Source of the DNA: Mya arenaria
Lineage: Eukaryota; Mollusca; Bivalvia; Myida; Myidae
Direction of reading: 5' to 3'
DNA: 64,000 bases
Assembly (NCBI RefSeq): GCF_026914265.1
Contig: NC_069126.1
Span: 37,823,725 to 37,887,724, forward strand
This document shows positions 10,701 through 21,830 of this stretch, one piece after another. A program made the position numbers and the translations under genes. Below the pieces are notes generated by a model. It was given only the letters and a program-made list of their open reading frames with translations. It searched no databases and was not told where the DNA came from. Numbering within the stretch: position 1 is the first letter of the stretch; every line of letters begins with the position of its first letter.

Positions 10701-13700
10701 TCCATAAATGCATTATTTAGTAAGTAGCTAAAGGTTTTTCAGTCAAAAGTGATGTATGTTTTACATGTGAATGTATTGATTTTGAATAAGATTGTCACTT
10801 CAATTATATGACACACAATATGAAGAATAAAAGTTTATATAAAGAAAAGCCATTTTGACAGCAATTTTATCCATAAAGTGCATTACTTTTGTGTACTGAA
10901 CATAGAATATGAATAGCAACAAAAATACATTTAATGAATTTAATGAATTATACCAGTTTTTTGTTGATTTTGGATGTAATCTTGGTATAAGTTATTATGC
11001 CTCTGCACCAAGTTGTCCCACTTCTTCAGAAGATCAATGGATGAGCGTGGGAACTCTGACCCAGCGTTATACATCTTTGGTATGGTTTCCTCCCACATGT
11101 GCCGCTTGGTTTTTGTTGTAATAGCTTAAACAAAAACAAAAAAACAATAAGAATAGATGAGTCTGTAGCTCTTTAAAATGCACTCAATGTGTCTAAATTC
11201 AAAACTTTCTAATACAACGCTAAAAAAAATGTATGTGAAAAAGTTTTGATACACACATAAGATCACACTAGTCTCAATATTTCGACTGTTCGGTCTGACT
11301 TTTGAACAAACCACAGGGGCAGGGTGTGTAGTTGGAATTTTGATTATCTTAACTTTGTACATTACAAAGATAACAGAATAAAAGTTCCAAAAAACATTTT
11401 TTTTGTAAGTTATCAATAGTAACAAGTTCACCATCATTATAAATGAGACTTGGATTTAAAAAAATGGGGGTGGGCCTGGTCAAAGGGGTGTGTCAAATCA
11501 ACAACGCACTCTGCTGCCTCTGTGATACAAACACTGACTACTGCTTAGATATATTTTAGTTGTACAAATATACTCACAGGGTGTGTGCTTGTTATGCACG
11601 TATTGGTAACGGGTTAGATTTTGTGTTCCGCTTGGTCCTCCCCATAACCTCTGCCAACAGCATACAATCATGCAGGGAAAAATTCGGAGAACGTTTCTTG
11701 ACCTCTTGTTTTTCCACATTTACAAAGGTAAACAATGACAAATGCCGTCTGCACGATATATTTAGTGCGCACTTCCTTATTCCGGTTCTATTTTTGTGCT
11801 GGAAAATACCGGAATTCCAGCTTCCGGTTCTATATTTAGTTGGCGAACAATTGGAATTCCAAAATCCGTTCTATATTTAGACACGGAATTACCGAAGTTC
11901 CTTAGAAACGCGGATAGATATTGATATTTTTTAAGGTTAAAAGTAAAGATAAGAAATATTTTACGAAAGATTTCCTTAAGATTTTTTAGGAATACTACTT
12001 AAGAAAATCTTTATTTTTTTCCGTACCTAAGGAAATTATTCAAGGATAAAATATTACTTAAAATAAATATTAAGATGCTTCTGTAATATGGACCCTGGAG
12101 TATAACTTGAAAAGTACTGTATGGAATTCATTGGAACTTCACACAATGGTAAAGCACAATTAGAGGAAGTGCAATGCACAAGAACCATAACTCTATTTTA
12201 GCTAATTACATAGTTATGGCCTTTAATCCTTTTTTCTTGTCCCGAGCATAACTTGAAAACTATTGGATGGAATCTAATAAAGCTTCATACAGTGATAGAT
12301 CATGATGAGAGGAAGTGCAGTGTATAGGAACCTCAATTATATTTCAGCTTATTACAGAGTTACTGCCCTTTGTTATTTTTTCTTGTCCGGATCATAACAT
12401 GAAAACTATTGGATGGAATTAAATAAAACTTCATACAGTTATTGATCATAATGAGAGGAAGTGCAGTATATAGAAACCGCAATTCTATTTGAGCCAATTA
12501 CAGAGTTATTACCCTTTGTTACTTTTTTCTTGTCCGGAGCATAACTTGAAATCTACCGGATGGATTGTAATAAAACTTTATACAATGGTACAGCACAATG
12601 AGAAGGAGTTCAGTGTACATGAATCATAACACTATTTTAGCAAATTACAATGACAGTAGTCCATAAAATAAAGTTGTCATTTATAGGTTGGCTTTCCAAA
12701 TAGTTGCAATTTCTTATCAGGGCGGCGTTCGGGGGTATTAATCCTTTTCAGTGATAGTTCTTGTTACCTTTCAGGTGGCCCCGCAGTGCCGGATAAATGC
12801 GGTGGTATTGTTTTTGCACAAAATATAGCGGGGAATGGGCATACCAAGAGTCCCTGGGGTGCCCGGGCATTTGGCAGGGATTTTACCATTTGGTCATCCC
12901 CGCAGGGCGGAGATTTTAGCCGGGGTTGGCTTGACCAGAAGTCAAAGTCCCTGCTAGTCCCCGGACCTGGGGGGGGGGGGGGTTACAATTGACTGGTGTA
13001 TAGATGCCAGCTTCACCAACCCAACTCGAAGCTAGTGAATGTCCTTATGAAAATAAGATTTTTAGTAATTACATCAACCAGGTATAGTGGACATTTTTTA
13101 GTAATCCAATTCCTTAATAACTTAATATTAATTTGTTAATGTTTGCAACAGGTTGGAGATGGGGATGATGACAGGCCAGCCAGCCGAACTCAAATTGGAT
13201 TAGACATTACTTAGTATTTCACAATCACTTCATGAAAATGTATCCAAACAGTAGCGTGTTTGATTTTTTTAAGTTTATCTTTTCTGTTTGTTTCATTCCT
13301 AAATAACATTGTTTCATGCTGTTTGTAAATTATTTCCGGTCACGGCCATGAGGTTATATCATTTTCTAATGATCTATTTTGTTTGCTTTTTTATAAATTT
13401 CAGGTTTTTGACTTATCCCTCAATACTTCTTAATACATTTTAACATTCTGTAAAAGCACAAATGTATTGGTTCTTTTTTTATAGCCACCTGGTTGCTGAA
13501 GCTCGAGAGGACCTTTATGGACAAAAAATCCTGTTCAAGATAATTCCGTCTGGAATTCCATACCACCTCCAGAGAATGGAAAATGTCTTTTTTAGCTTTT
13601 CACATAACCCTGTTGTTGTTGTTCTTGTGGCCTCTTCCTTTGTTCACTTGAACTAGATACAAATTTTCTATTTATTATATATAGTGATAGCTTTCATCAC

Positions 13701-16564
13701 AATCTAAACAGAAATGTATCAGTATGAGATAACTGATAATATGTATAACCAGTTTACATATTAACTTAACTGTCAGACAGTATATTTGCAAATTGATATT
13801 GTTTCTTAATCCTAACATTTATGTTAAAAGTTGCTTTTATTATAGCCATACTTTTACCTGTTAAGATCACTCCCATTAGTTGTGGAAATGCCTGTGGACA
13901 CACTGAAAAAATATAAACAGTTTTCTGGTTTATGATTGCAATGAAATTAAAATGTTCAGTTTGTGATACATAAAACATTTATGAAAACAGTTTAATCAAT
14001 CAAGATGCATTCACTACCTGAACAATTTGTTAAAAATATGTAACTTCATTCTTTTTATAAAAGTTCTTTGTATGTACAGTGTTAATACTTATTAATGCAC
14101 CCACTCCTGGAAGAATGGAGTGCTTATTTATGTTTCATCTATGAGCATGTGCTGCAGGTGAACAATTAAAAAATGATAACCCCATTAGTTATTACATGTC
14201 ATTAGCTTTATTTATTTAATCTTTACAATTTTATAAGCAATAACAAACACTTGAATGAATGCATTTTTTTTATTTATCGCAGTGTTGTCTTTCTATATAT
14301 GAATGATACTATAAAAATATTAGTCTGATGCACTAAGGAAACATGGATAAGAAGAGTGGTTCTAAAGTTAAGGTGTTTGCAACTCACTTAAAATGTAAGA
14401 GGCTAGAAATCAACATGGTGAAAAATCTCATATCTGATCGCAAAAGAAACCAACCCTGCTTTTACATTAGAAATGGGTAGCGAGAAATCCCAGTATTTAG
14501 CTGTTTAATGGTAACAAAAGCAGTATCTGTTACACTCAATATGGTCGGGGGGGGTAACTATTACAGCTATACATGCAACGATTAATGAGTTTACTTGTTG
14601 GAGGGCAGCTGTAGAAATCCCGAGTCCATTGGCATTCCGGCCTGGCCTGAGATTCCAATTAGGCCGCAGGCTTTTTTCCCAACTACAGATATTACAGCAT
14701 CTGTCAATAGACCAATGGTCCCAGCATTAGGTCCACCACCTGGAATAAGTGCAGTGTAAATGATTATCATTGTGGAACATAATCGAAAAAATGGATAAAC
14801 AATAGTAATTCCTTGTATTAAGATTTTTTGATACATGATCAACTGTTGCAATATTAAAATGATAAATTTGCAAACACATGACATATGCTTTTCCTTACTA
14901 GTGTCATAAATGTATTTATAAACAAATCGAACACAAATGTTCTTATGAAGGGTACCGAGTTAAATTTGAAAGAAATAAGCATAAAACACGGTATTTCTTC
15001 TTTATGAGACTATAGTAGACCATAGTAAATCTTTAAGCGTTCACCAATCATTAATATTGTTTTGCGCTTTCAGCTATTAAATATACGGTTAAAATCTTGT
15101 TAGGCCTTAAAAAGAAATATGTCTGTTTCGGGTAACCCGACCTTACCTATAAAAATGTGCTGACCCTAACTATTTTTTTTCCGTTTCTGAGCAAAAAAAG
15201 TATTCGTTAGCGAAAAGAGAGTTACGAAGGGCGGAAAAATGCAGATTTTAATCAGAATTATTGTTTATATGATGAAACAAAGTCAGGCAATGACAGTAAT
15301 GTAGGAAAGACTGCCATGTGCAAGAAAACACTCTGAACTTACGACAGATTTTGAAGAAAATAAAAATCCCTACCTACCCTACCTAGAAATTTTGGGAAGG
15401 TTACCCTAAACAAACAATTTTTTTTTGGCCTTATCAGTATTTAATTTTTTCTATAAATTCATTATTTAGTAAGTAGTATAAGTTTATTATTTTTGCGCTT
15501 TCTGCTATTAAATACACGGTTATCTTGTTACCAGTATTTATTAATTTCCATAAATGCATTATTTAGTAAGTAGCTAAAGGTTTTTCAGTCAAAAGTGATG
15601 TATGTTTTACATGTGAATGTATTGATTTTGAATAAGATTGTCACTTCAATTATATGACACACAATATGAAGAATAAAAGTTTATATAAAGAAAAGCCATT
15701 TTGACAGCAATTTTATCCATAAAGTGCATTACTTTTGTGTACTGAACATAGAATATGAATAGCAACAAAAATACATTTAATGAATTTAATGAATTATACC
15801 AGTTTTTTGTTGATTTTGGATGTAATCTTGGTATAAGTTATTATGCCTCTGCACCAAGTTGTCCCACTTCTTCAGAAGATCAATGGATGAGCGTGGGAAC
15901 TCTGACCCAGCGTTATACATCTTTGGTATGGTTTCCTCCCACATGTGCCGCTTGGTTTTTGTTGTAATAGCTTAAACAAAAACAAAAAAACAATAAGAAT
16001 AGATGAGTCTGTAGCTCTTTAAAATGCACTCAATGTGTCTAAATTCAAAACTTTCTAATACAACGCTAAAAAAAATGTATGTGAAAAAGTTTTGATACAC
16101 ACATAAGATCACACTAGTCTCAATATTTCGACTGTTCGGTCTGACTTTTGAACAAACCACAGGGGCAGGGTGTGTAGTTGGAATTTTGATTATCTTAACT
16201 TTGTACATTACAAAGATAACAGAATAAAAGTTCCAAAAAACATTTTTTTTGTAAGTTATCAATAGTAACAAGTTCACCATCATTATAAATGAGACTTGGA
16301 TTTAAAAAAAATGGGGGGGGGGCGTGGTCAAAGGGGTGTGTCAAATCAACAACGCACTCTGCTGCCTCTGTGATACAAACACTGACTACTGCTTAGATAT
16401 ATTTTAGTTGTACAAATACACTCACAGGGTGTGTGCTTGTTATGCACGTATTGGTAACGGGTTAGATTTTGTGTTCCGCTTGGTCCTCCCATAACCTCTG
16501 CCAACAGCATACAATCATGCAGGGAAAAATTCGGAGAACGTTTCTTGACCTCTTGTTTTTCCAT
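7676..16564 (-). CDS. Harbinger-type Myb/SANT-like DNA-binding partner protein, seven exons
   Basis: Seven minus-strand exons (16564-16426, 15970-15800, 14739-14595, 13902-13858 or its twin 9136-9092, 8696-8622, 8231-8181, 7787-7676) have GT-AG borders and join in phase to give 245 residues. The N-terminal half resembles the Myb/SANT-like domain of Harbinger partner proteins and NAIF1: RSPNFSLHDCMLLAEV, then TKRHMWEETIPKMYN, then LLKKWDNLVQRH (about residues 9-95), followed by the KTGGGP motif. The middle is Ser/Thr/Asn-rich. Residues about 220-245 (LREEKLRLQIRVLKKQLGEE) look like a coiled coil. Such proteins bind element ends and carry the transposase into the nucleus; that role is inferred from the family. 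Exons 1-3 of the outer duplicate are intact; those of the inner duplicate are not, so a transcript must skip the inner copies. It could also be a domesticated host gene. Confidence 0.82.
8181..8231 (-). CDS. Myb-like gene exon 6
   Basis: Acceptor TTTCTTTCAG, donor GTAAGT. It encodes SPVQMVTDLNVTSETYN. Phases match both neighbours. Confidence 0.75.
8622..8696 (-). CDS. Myb-like gene exon 5
   Basis: Acceptor CCATTACAG, donor GTAACT. It encodes SASTWGISASSNASLSASED and LVTNY, a Ser-rich linker. It is present once, just outside the duplicated unit. Confidence 0.75.
9092..9136 (-). CDS. Myb-like gene exon 4 (inner copy)
   Basis: Identical in sequence and splice borders to 13858-13902. Either copy could serve the intact transcript, because both fit exon 3 and exon 5 in phase. 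Confidence 0.72.
9835..11717 (-). pseudogene. decayed inner copy of Myb-like exons 1-3
   Basis: Exon 1 here (11578-11717) has GTG in place of the start ATG and one extra C near 11640, which shifts the frame. Exon 2 (10954-11124) is unchanged. Exon 3 (9835-9893) is 59 instead of 145 bases, an 86-base net loss that is not a multiple of three. It can no longer give the same protein, so it looks like a dying duplicate lying inside the intron space of the intact gene. Confidence 0.8.
10098..10760. repeat. dispersed intronic repeat
   Basis: The block starting TATGAAGGGTACCGAGTTAA is also found at 41639-42005 in intron 5 of the hydroxylase gene, and in the duplicate near 14944. An internal stretch (GCGCTTTCAGCTATTAAATA, then TTATTTAGTAAGTAG) is itself repeated at about 10210 and 10650. 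It is an unclassified mobile repeat. Confidence 0.6.
11885..12093. mobile_element. small inverted-repeat DNA element
   Basis: It ends GATGCTTCTGTAATATGGAC, the inverted form of the tip at 744-763, and has a TTAAG-rich interior. The duplicate copy is at about 16736-16935. Non-coding. Confidence 0.5.
12095..12650 (+). repeat. tandem 137-bp dispersed repeat, four units
   Basis: Four successive units, each with a phrase like TGGATGGAATNNAATAAAAC and AATGAGAGGAAGTGCA. The same block is in the duplicate at about 16936-17495, and a lone unit is at 590-741. Non-coding. Confidence 0.75.
12720..13004. mobile_element. GC-rich small DNA element ending TTACAATTGACTGGTG
   Basis: GC-rich block with GTGGCCCCGCAGTGCCGG and a G run before GGTTACAATTGACTGGTG. 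It shares its right end and GC-rich core with the inverted-repeat element at 22826-23043. The duplicate copy is at about 17561-17846. A short open frame here (12786-12992) is a by-product of composition. Confidence 0.6.
13152..13211 (+). other. possible terminal exon fragment
   Basis: TTTGCAACAG looks like an acceptor and is followed by an open stretch VGDGDDDRPASRTQIGLDIT and a stop; the duplicate (about 17996-18052) keeps the frame with one Gly to Glu change. The acidic-then-basic composition recalls C-termini of some Harbinger transposases, but no upstream exon in this frame was found. Low confidence. Confidence 0.2.
13858..13902 (-). CDS. Myb-like gene exon 4 (outer copy)
   Basis: Forty-five bases between TTTTTCAG and GTAAAA encode NVSTGISTTNGSDLN; phase 1 in, phase 2 out. 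It is identical to 9092-9136. Confidence 0.72.
14595..14739 (-). CDS. Myb-like gene exon 3 (outer copy, full length)
   Basis: Acceptor CTTATTCCAG, donor GTAAAC. With the preceding base it encodes GGGPNAGTIGLLTDAVISVV and continues to MDSGFLQLPSN. The Gly-rich KTGGGP start is a familiar feature after this domain in NAIF1-type proteins. The inner duplicate lacks 86 net bases of this exon. Confidence 0.83.
15800..15970 (-). CDS. Myb-like gene exon 2 (outer copy)
   Basis: 171 bases follow acceptor GTTTAAG, with donor GTATAA. They encode SITTKTKRHMWEETIPKMYN through LLKKWDNLVQRHNNLYQ, the second half of the Myb/SANT-like domain. It is identical to the inner copy at 10954-11124. Confidence 0.85.
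16426..16564 (-). CDS. Myb-like gene exon 1 (intact copy)
   Basis: The ATG at 16564-16562 opens MEKQEVKKRSPNFSLHDCML; the exon ends CACCCT before GTGAGT, leaving one base. A frame opened further upstream would add eight residues, but this Met matches the usual short lead before the Myb-like helix. Start choice is moderately certain. Confidence 0.8.
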
Positions 16565-18435
16565 ATTTACAAAGGTAAACAATGACAAATGCCGTCTGCA
16601 CGATATATTTAGTGCGCACTTCCTTATTCCGGTTCTATTTTTGTGCTGGAAAATACCGGAATTCCAGCTTCCGGTTCTATATTTAGTTGGCGAACAATTG
16701 GAATTCCAAAATCCGTTCTATATTTAGACACGGAATTACCGAAGTTCCTTAGAAACGCGGATAGATATTTTTTAAGGTTAAAAGTAAAGATAAGAAATAT
16801 TTTACGAAAGATTTCCTTAAGATTTTTTAGGAATACTACTTAAGAAAATCTTTATTTTTTTCCGTACCTAAGGAAATTATTCAAGGATAAAATATTACTT
16901 AAAATAAATATTAAGATGCGTCTGTAATATGGACCCTGGAGTATAACTTGAAAAGTACTGTATGGAATTCATTGGAACTTCACACAATGGTAAAGCACAA
17001 TGAGAGGAAGTGCAATGCACAAGAACCATAACTCTATTTTAGCTAATTACATAGGTATGGCCTTTAATCCTTTTTTCTTGTCCCGAGCATAACTTGAAAA
17101 CTATTGGATGGAATCTAATAAAGCTTCATACAGTGATAGATCATGATGAGAGGAAGTGCAGTGTATAGGAACCTCAATTCTATTTCAGCTTATTACAGAG
17201 TTACTGCCCTTTGTTATTTTTTCTTGTCCGGATCATAACATGAAAACTATTGGATGGAATTAAATAAAACTTCATACAGTTATAGATCATAATGAGAGGA
17301 AGTGCAGTATATAGAAACCGCAATTCTATTTGAGCCAATTACAGAGTTATTACCCTTTGTTACTTTTTTCTTGTCCGGAGCATAACTTGAAATCTACCGG
17401 ATGGATTGTAATAAACCTTTATACAATGGTACAGCACAATGAGAAGGAGTTCAGTGTACATGAATCATAACACTATTTTAGCAAATTACAATGACAGTAG
17501 TCCATAAAATAAAGTTGTCATTTATAGGTTGGCTTTCCAAATAGTTGCAATTTCTTATCAGGGCGGCGTTCGGGGGTATTAATCCTTTTCAGTGATAGTT
17601 CTTGTTACCTTTCACGTGGCCCCGCAGTGCCGGATAAATGCGGTGGTATTGTTTTTGCACAAAATATAGCGGGGAATGGGCATACCAAGAGTCCCTGGGG
17701 TGCCCGGGCATTTGGCAGGGATTTTACCATTTGGTCATCCCCGCAGGGCGGAGATTTTAGCCGGGGTTGGCTTGACCAGAAGTCAAAGTCCCTGCTAGTC
17801 CCCGGACCTGGGGGGGGGGGGGGTTACAATTGACTGGTGTATAGATGCCAGCTTCACCAACCCAACTCGAAGCTAGTGAATGTCCTTATGAAAATAAGAT
17901 TTTTAGTAATTACATCAACCAGGTATAGTGGACATTTTTTAGTAATCCAATTCCTTAATAACTTAATATTAATTTGTTAATGTTTGCAACAGGTTGGAGA
18001 TGAGGATGATGACAGGCCAGCCAGCCGAACTCAAATTGGATTAGACATTACTTAGTATTTCACAATCACTTCATGAAAATGTATCCAAACAGTAGCGTGT
18101 TTGAATTTTTTAAGTTTATCTTTTCTGTTTGTTTCATTCCTAAATAACATTGTTTCATGCTGTTTGTAAATTATTTCCGGTCACGGCCATGAGGTTATAT
18201 CATTTTCTAATGATCTATTTTGTTTGCTTTTTTTATAAATTTCAGGTTTTTGACTTATCCCTCAATACTTCTTAATACATTTTAACATTCTGTAAAAGCA
18301 CAAATGTATTGGTTCTTTTTTTATAGCCACCTGGTTGCTGAAGCTCGAGAGGACCTTTATGGACAAAAAATCCTGTTCAAGATAATTCCGTCTGGAATTC
18401 CATACCACCTCCAGAGAATGGAAAATGTCTTTTTT

Positions 18436-18795
18436 ACTTAGAATTACCGTGTTTGCGTACCACCTCAAATATTTTCAAAGTCCATTGACATCTGACTTTG
18501 AAACTTTGCACGCTTGTTCACCATCATGCCCCCAACCTGTACACAGGACGAGGTAACTCTATCAAGCATTCTGACAAAATTATGCCCCTTTTTCAACTTA
18601 CAATTTATGTTAAAGTTTGCGTACCACCTCAAATATTTTCCAATTCAATTTATGTAAATATCTCAGCACATCATATATTGCATTGAAATATAATATAACA
18701 GTGATCAATGCATGTTTCTCCAAAACTTTTCAGTCCATACACCGAACAGCGGCGGAATAGTCGAGCGCGCTGTCTCTGTGACAGCTCTTGTTTTT
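18436..18795. repeat. dispersed repeat, CGTACCACCTCAAATATTTT type
   Basis: The phrase GCGTACCACCTCAAATATTT occurs twice (about 18453 and 18620), and the block ends GCGCTGTCTCTGTGACAGCT. It begins exactly at the outer edge of the 4.8-kb duplication. Non-coding; family not identified. Confidence 0.5.
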
Positions 18796-19177
18796 ATTTA
18801 TTTTCTGTTTGTAACATATTCCTCAAATGCGTTTTTAGTAGTTTTACTTAAGTTAATTAAGTAGAATAACTCTAAACTTCATATAAAATATAAAGTAATG
18901 CATTATATACAATGTATACACTATTATTGAAGATTGTTGCGTACACACTAAATAAATTGCTAATAGCAACAGAACTGCTTGTTATTTAAAATGTTTTATT
19001 AACATATACACAACAAAAACGTTTCCCTTTTACTCCGAGTATGTTTCACTTAGTCATTAAGTAAACTTAAAGTGTCCGGCAATAGCACTTCAAGCCCGTA
19101 GAGGCAGCGCCTTAGTTCATATTATTATGATATGTTGACACCTTGGACTGTGTTCATAAGATATATTAAGTCATTCC
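18796..19177. other. AT-rich non-coding DNA
   Basis: No gene, tandem repeat or inverted repeat recognised. Confidence 0.4.
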
Positions 19178-19460
19178 TTAACTTAAAGGCGCTCCCTCAC
19201 AGACTGATCGTTTTGACAACCTTTATATTTATAATCCTTGAATGAGCCAAATTTTGCGTAAATGTCTAAACACCGGTGACACGGTGGGGGAACGGACACC
19301 GGAAATAGGATAAACACCGGTGATATAAGACTTTTTATAAGATAAAAAATCAGTTCGCAGTTTTTAATATTTACTTTCGAAATGATATGTTTTATGGCTA
19401 AAAGCGTTACTAATGCTTTAAGAAAAATGAAAAGTTTTCCAATTAATTGAGATCTGATTT
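19178..19460. mobile_element. partial MITE of the AAAGCTGCACTCTCAC family
   Basis: CTCCCTCACAGACTGATCG followed by TTTTGACAACC matches the left end of the element at 37077-37428, and ATGTTTTATGGCTAAAAGCG matches its interior. The right end is missing, replaced by the LINE that begins near 19480. Confidence 0.6.
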
Positions 19461-19479
19461 ATTGCGAGTTATCTTATAT

Positions 19480-21830
19480 GACTGAATTGAAAACGTTGAA
19501 AAGCACTTCAATAGTCAGCTTATCGAAGCAGCTGAATGCGATAGCAGATTGTTTTGGAGCTTAATTAAATCTAGGAAAAACAAAAGACCATCTGCCTGTA
19601 CCCATCTATTCTACAAAAACACCCCTGTTAGAGAATCAGGCGATATTTTAAAGGTATTTACAAACTATTTTCGCGATGTGTACTCACCTCTTCAATGTGA
19701 ACACTTTGATAACGATTTTAAAAAGCTTGTAGAGGAAAAAGTTAAACAACTAAAAATAAAAAAAACAGTACCGCAAATAGCATTCCAGAAATAAATCCAA
19801 CTATCACTAGCGAAACAATTAAAACGTATATTAAAACGTTGAAAAGGGGGAAGGCCTCATCATACGATGCTATTTTTAATGAACACTTAATATATGGAGG
19901 CGATGCATTGCATAAGGCCCTGGCAACGTTATTCAATACAATAATAATCTCAGGCAAAATTCCAAAAATGTGTAAAAAGGGATTAATTATTCCTGCCTAC
20001 AAAGATATTGGTAAACCAAGAAGTGACCCCGAAAACCATAGACCTATAACGTTATTACCAAATATATATAAACTATTTGAAACAGTCTTACATGACATAA
20101 TTGCAAAATGGGTAAAAGAAACCAACATTGAATTTCCAAACCGACAGCAAAACGCATACCAAAAGAATACAGGAGCAATAACTGCGTATTTTAATTTGCA
20201 AGAATCCATCTATCACAATATTGAGCTCCACAACAAAGTATACGTCGCTATGCTCGACACAAAAATGGCCTTTGACACTGTATGGTTGGATGCAATATTT
20301 TACAAGATTGCAGGACTTGGAATTCAAGGCAAAATTTGGTCGCTTAAAGTTGACACGCACAGTAATATGTATAGTTGTATTATTGCAAACGGTTTAACCT
20401 CCGAGTTCTTTCCCGTGTTGCAAGGTATACGCCAAGGGGGAATTATTTCAACTTGGATATATAATCTGTTCATAAATGGACTCTTAGATTCACTGGAGCG
20501 AAGTGGACAAGGTTTAAATGTTATAAACGTAATAACAAGTAACACTACGTTGGCTGATGACATCGCGTTAGCTGCAATTTCACCAAATGGTCTTCAAAAT
20601 CTACTGAACATTACATACGATTATATATGTAATTATAGATACATAATAAACTCGACAAAAAGTTTTGTAATGGTTTTCGGTGACACTGCCAAAAATAAAA
20701 CGAACATTAATTTCTATCTAGGGCCAAACAAAATTGAACGCACAGATAAAATAAGACATGTAGGTATACAACTAAACGACAAAATGACAGGCAATGATAA
20801 AATATCGGTAGCGTGCAAGAAAGCAGAATCATCGTTCTATTCCTTACTATCGATCAACATCGGAACGTTTCACATCAATCCCCTTACATCAGCATCGTTA
20901 GTGTCAAAAAATTGTATACCAAAACTTCTTTTCGGAACAGAACTCTGGAACAATCTAACAAAATCAAACTGCATGCAATTAGAACGTTTTATACGAATGG
21001 CAGCAAAAACCATTCAACGATTTCCCATTCGAACACGAATCGATATCTGTTTAGCGATGTTAGGCTGGAAACGTATAGAAAGCGAAATAAATTTAAAGAA
21101 GCTTATGTTCCTCGAACGGCTGTGCAATATGCCGACATCGGTGCTTACAAAACAGATCTTCAATAAAAGACTAGCCTTATTTTCTTGCAGAACTGATAAG
21201 TGTATTCAAAAAGGATTTGTTCCTGACATTATAAGAATTTTGTCAAAATACAAGTTATCTGATTTTATTATTAGATATATACAAACAGGAATGTTTCCTA
21301 AAAAGTCAATGTGGAAACGTTAATGCAAAATGTTAGTGTATAATACGGAATTAGACGACTGGAAACTAAGAGTTCAAAGTGACGCAACTTTTTGTCGCTT
21401 CATGCTCCTATATACAAGAATCGAACCGGCCATTATATGGACTTGTGCAAACGATTTTCAATCAAGGCGACATGCTCTTGAAGTTAGTAAACTTTGGATT
21501 GAACCTAGCATATACGAAAATAAGTCAGTTATGTTATGTCACGCGTGTGGCGTTATTATAAATAATGCCGTAAAGCATGTTCTATTTTCATGCAATTTAT
21601 CGTCTGATATTAAAAATAATTTTAAAAATACGCTTTCAGAAAACTTTCCTCACGACATATGTTCGTTGATTTCGTTTGGAAATGAGGAGGCAAAGTTGCA
21701 ATATTTGATTGGAAAAAACATTTAGCTTTCATAGATAAGAAGGTACACAAACATTTTTTGAGAATAGCAATTCACTTTGTCTACAAATGCTTAACTATCT
21801 TGAAAATACATTTCAATTTCAATTAGCATG
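19480..21830 (+). mobile_element. 5'-truncated LINE (non-LTR retrotransposon)
   Basis: The reverse transcriptase domain is recognisable from ASSYDAIFNEHL, ENHRPITLLPNIYKLFETVL, AMLDTKMAFDTVW (motif A), IRQGGIISTWIYN (motif B) and LADD (motif C, usually FADD or YADD). Downstream, CHACG with HVLFSC forms a Cys/His knuckle as in many LINE C-termini. The endonuclease domain is absent, so the copy is truncated at its 5' end. The frame changes at an A-run near 19758-19765, and an in-frame TAA lies at 21321-21323, with the same frame continuing to 21725. It is therefore a dead copy. The clade cannot be fixed by eye. Confidence 0.9.
19839..21323 (+). pseudogene. LINE reverse transcriptase, main open frame
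   Basis: A 494-residue open stretch covers palm and thumb of the reverse transcriptase, with motif A Asp in DTKMAFDTVW and the double Asp in LADDIALAA. The preceding frame (19549-19794, SRLFWSLIKSRKNKRPSA) belongs to the same protein but is offset by one base. The following frame (21330-21725) is in register after a single stop and holds the Cys/His knuckle. Confidence 0.88.

Larger units (their letters stand above)
8828..13593. repeat. 4.77-kb tandem duplicate, inner copy
   Basis: This unit, starting AGCTTTTCACATAACCCTG and ending AATGTCTTTTTT, is nearly identical over its whole length to 13594-18435. The offset is 4766 bp at the left end and about 4841 at the right. Differences seen are scattered single bases, homopolymer lengths (14 versus 8 G near 9781) and one block of 86 net bases. 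The high identity indicates a recent event. Confidence 0.95.
13594..18435. repeat. 4.84-kb tandem duplicate, outer copy
   Basis: Direct tandem partner of 8828-13593. It carries the intact exons 1-4 of the Myb-like gene. The join between units is seamless: the last bases of the left unit (AATGTCTTTTTT) run straight into AGCTTTTCAC. Confidence 0.95.

Noticed and set aside
12786-12992. Gly-rich 68-codon frame, also in the duplicate
   Set aside because: It lies within a GC-rich small DNA element and ends in a G homopolymer; its conservation is explained by the recent duplication.
13462-13656. 64-codon frame HLVAEAREDLYGQKILFKII crossing the duplication joint
   Set aside because: It has an acceptor-like TTTTTTTATAG but spans the join between duplicated units and has no partner exon or recognised domain.
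14591-14884. Resemblance of GGGPNAGTIGLLTDAVISVV to an amino-acid kinase fold
   Set aside because: The stretch is an exon that fits in phase between Myb/SANT-like exons, and KTGGGP is expected there; no other kinase motif exists nearby.
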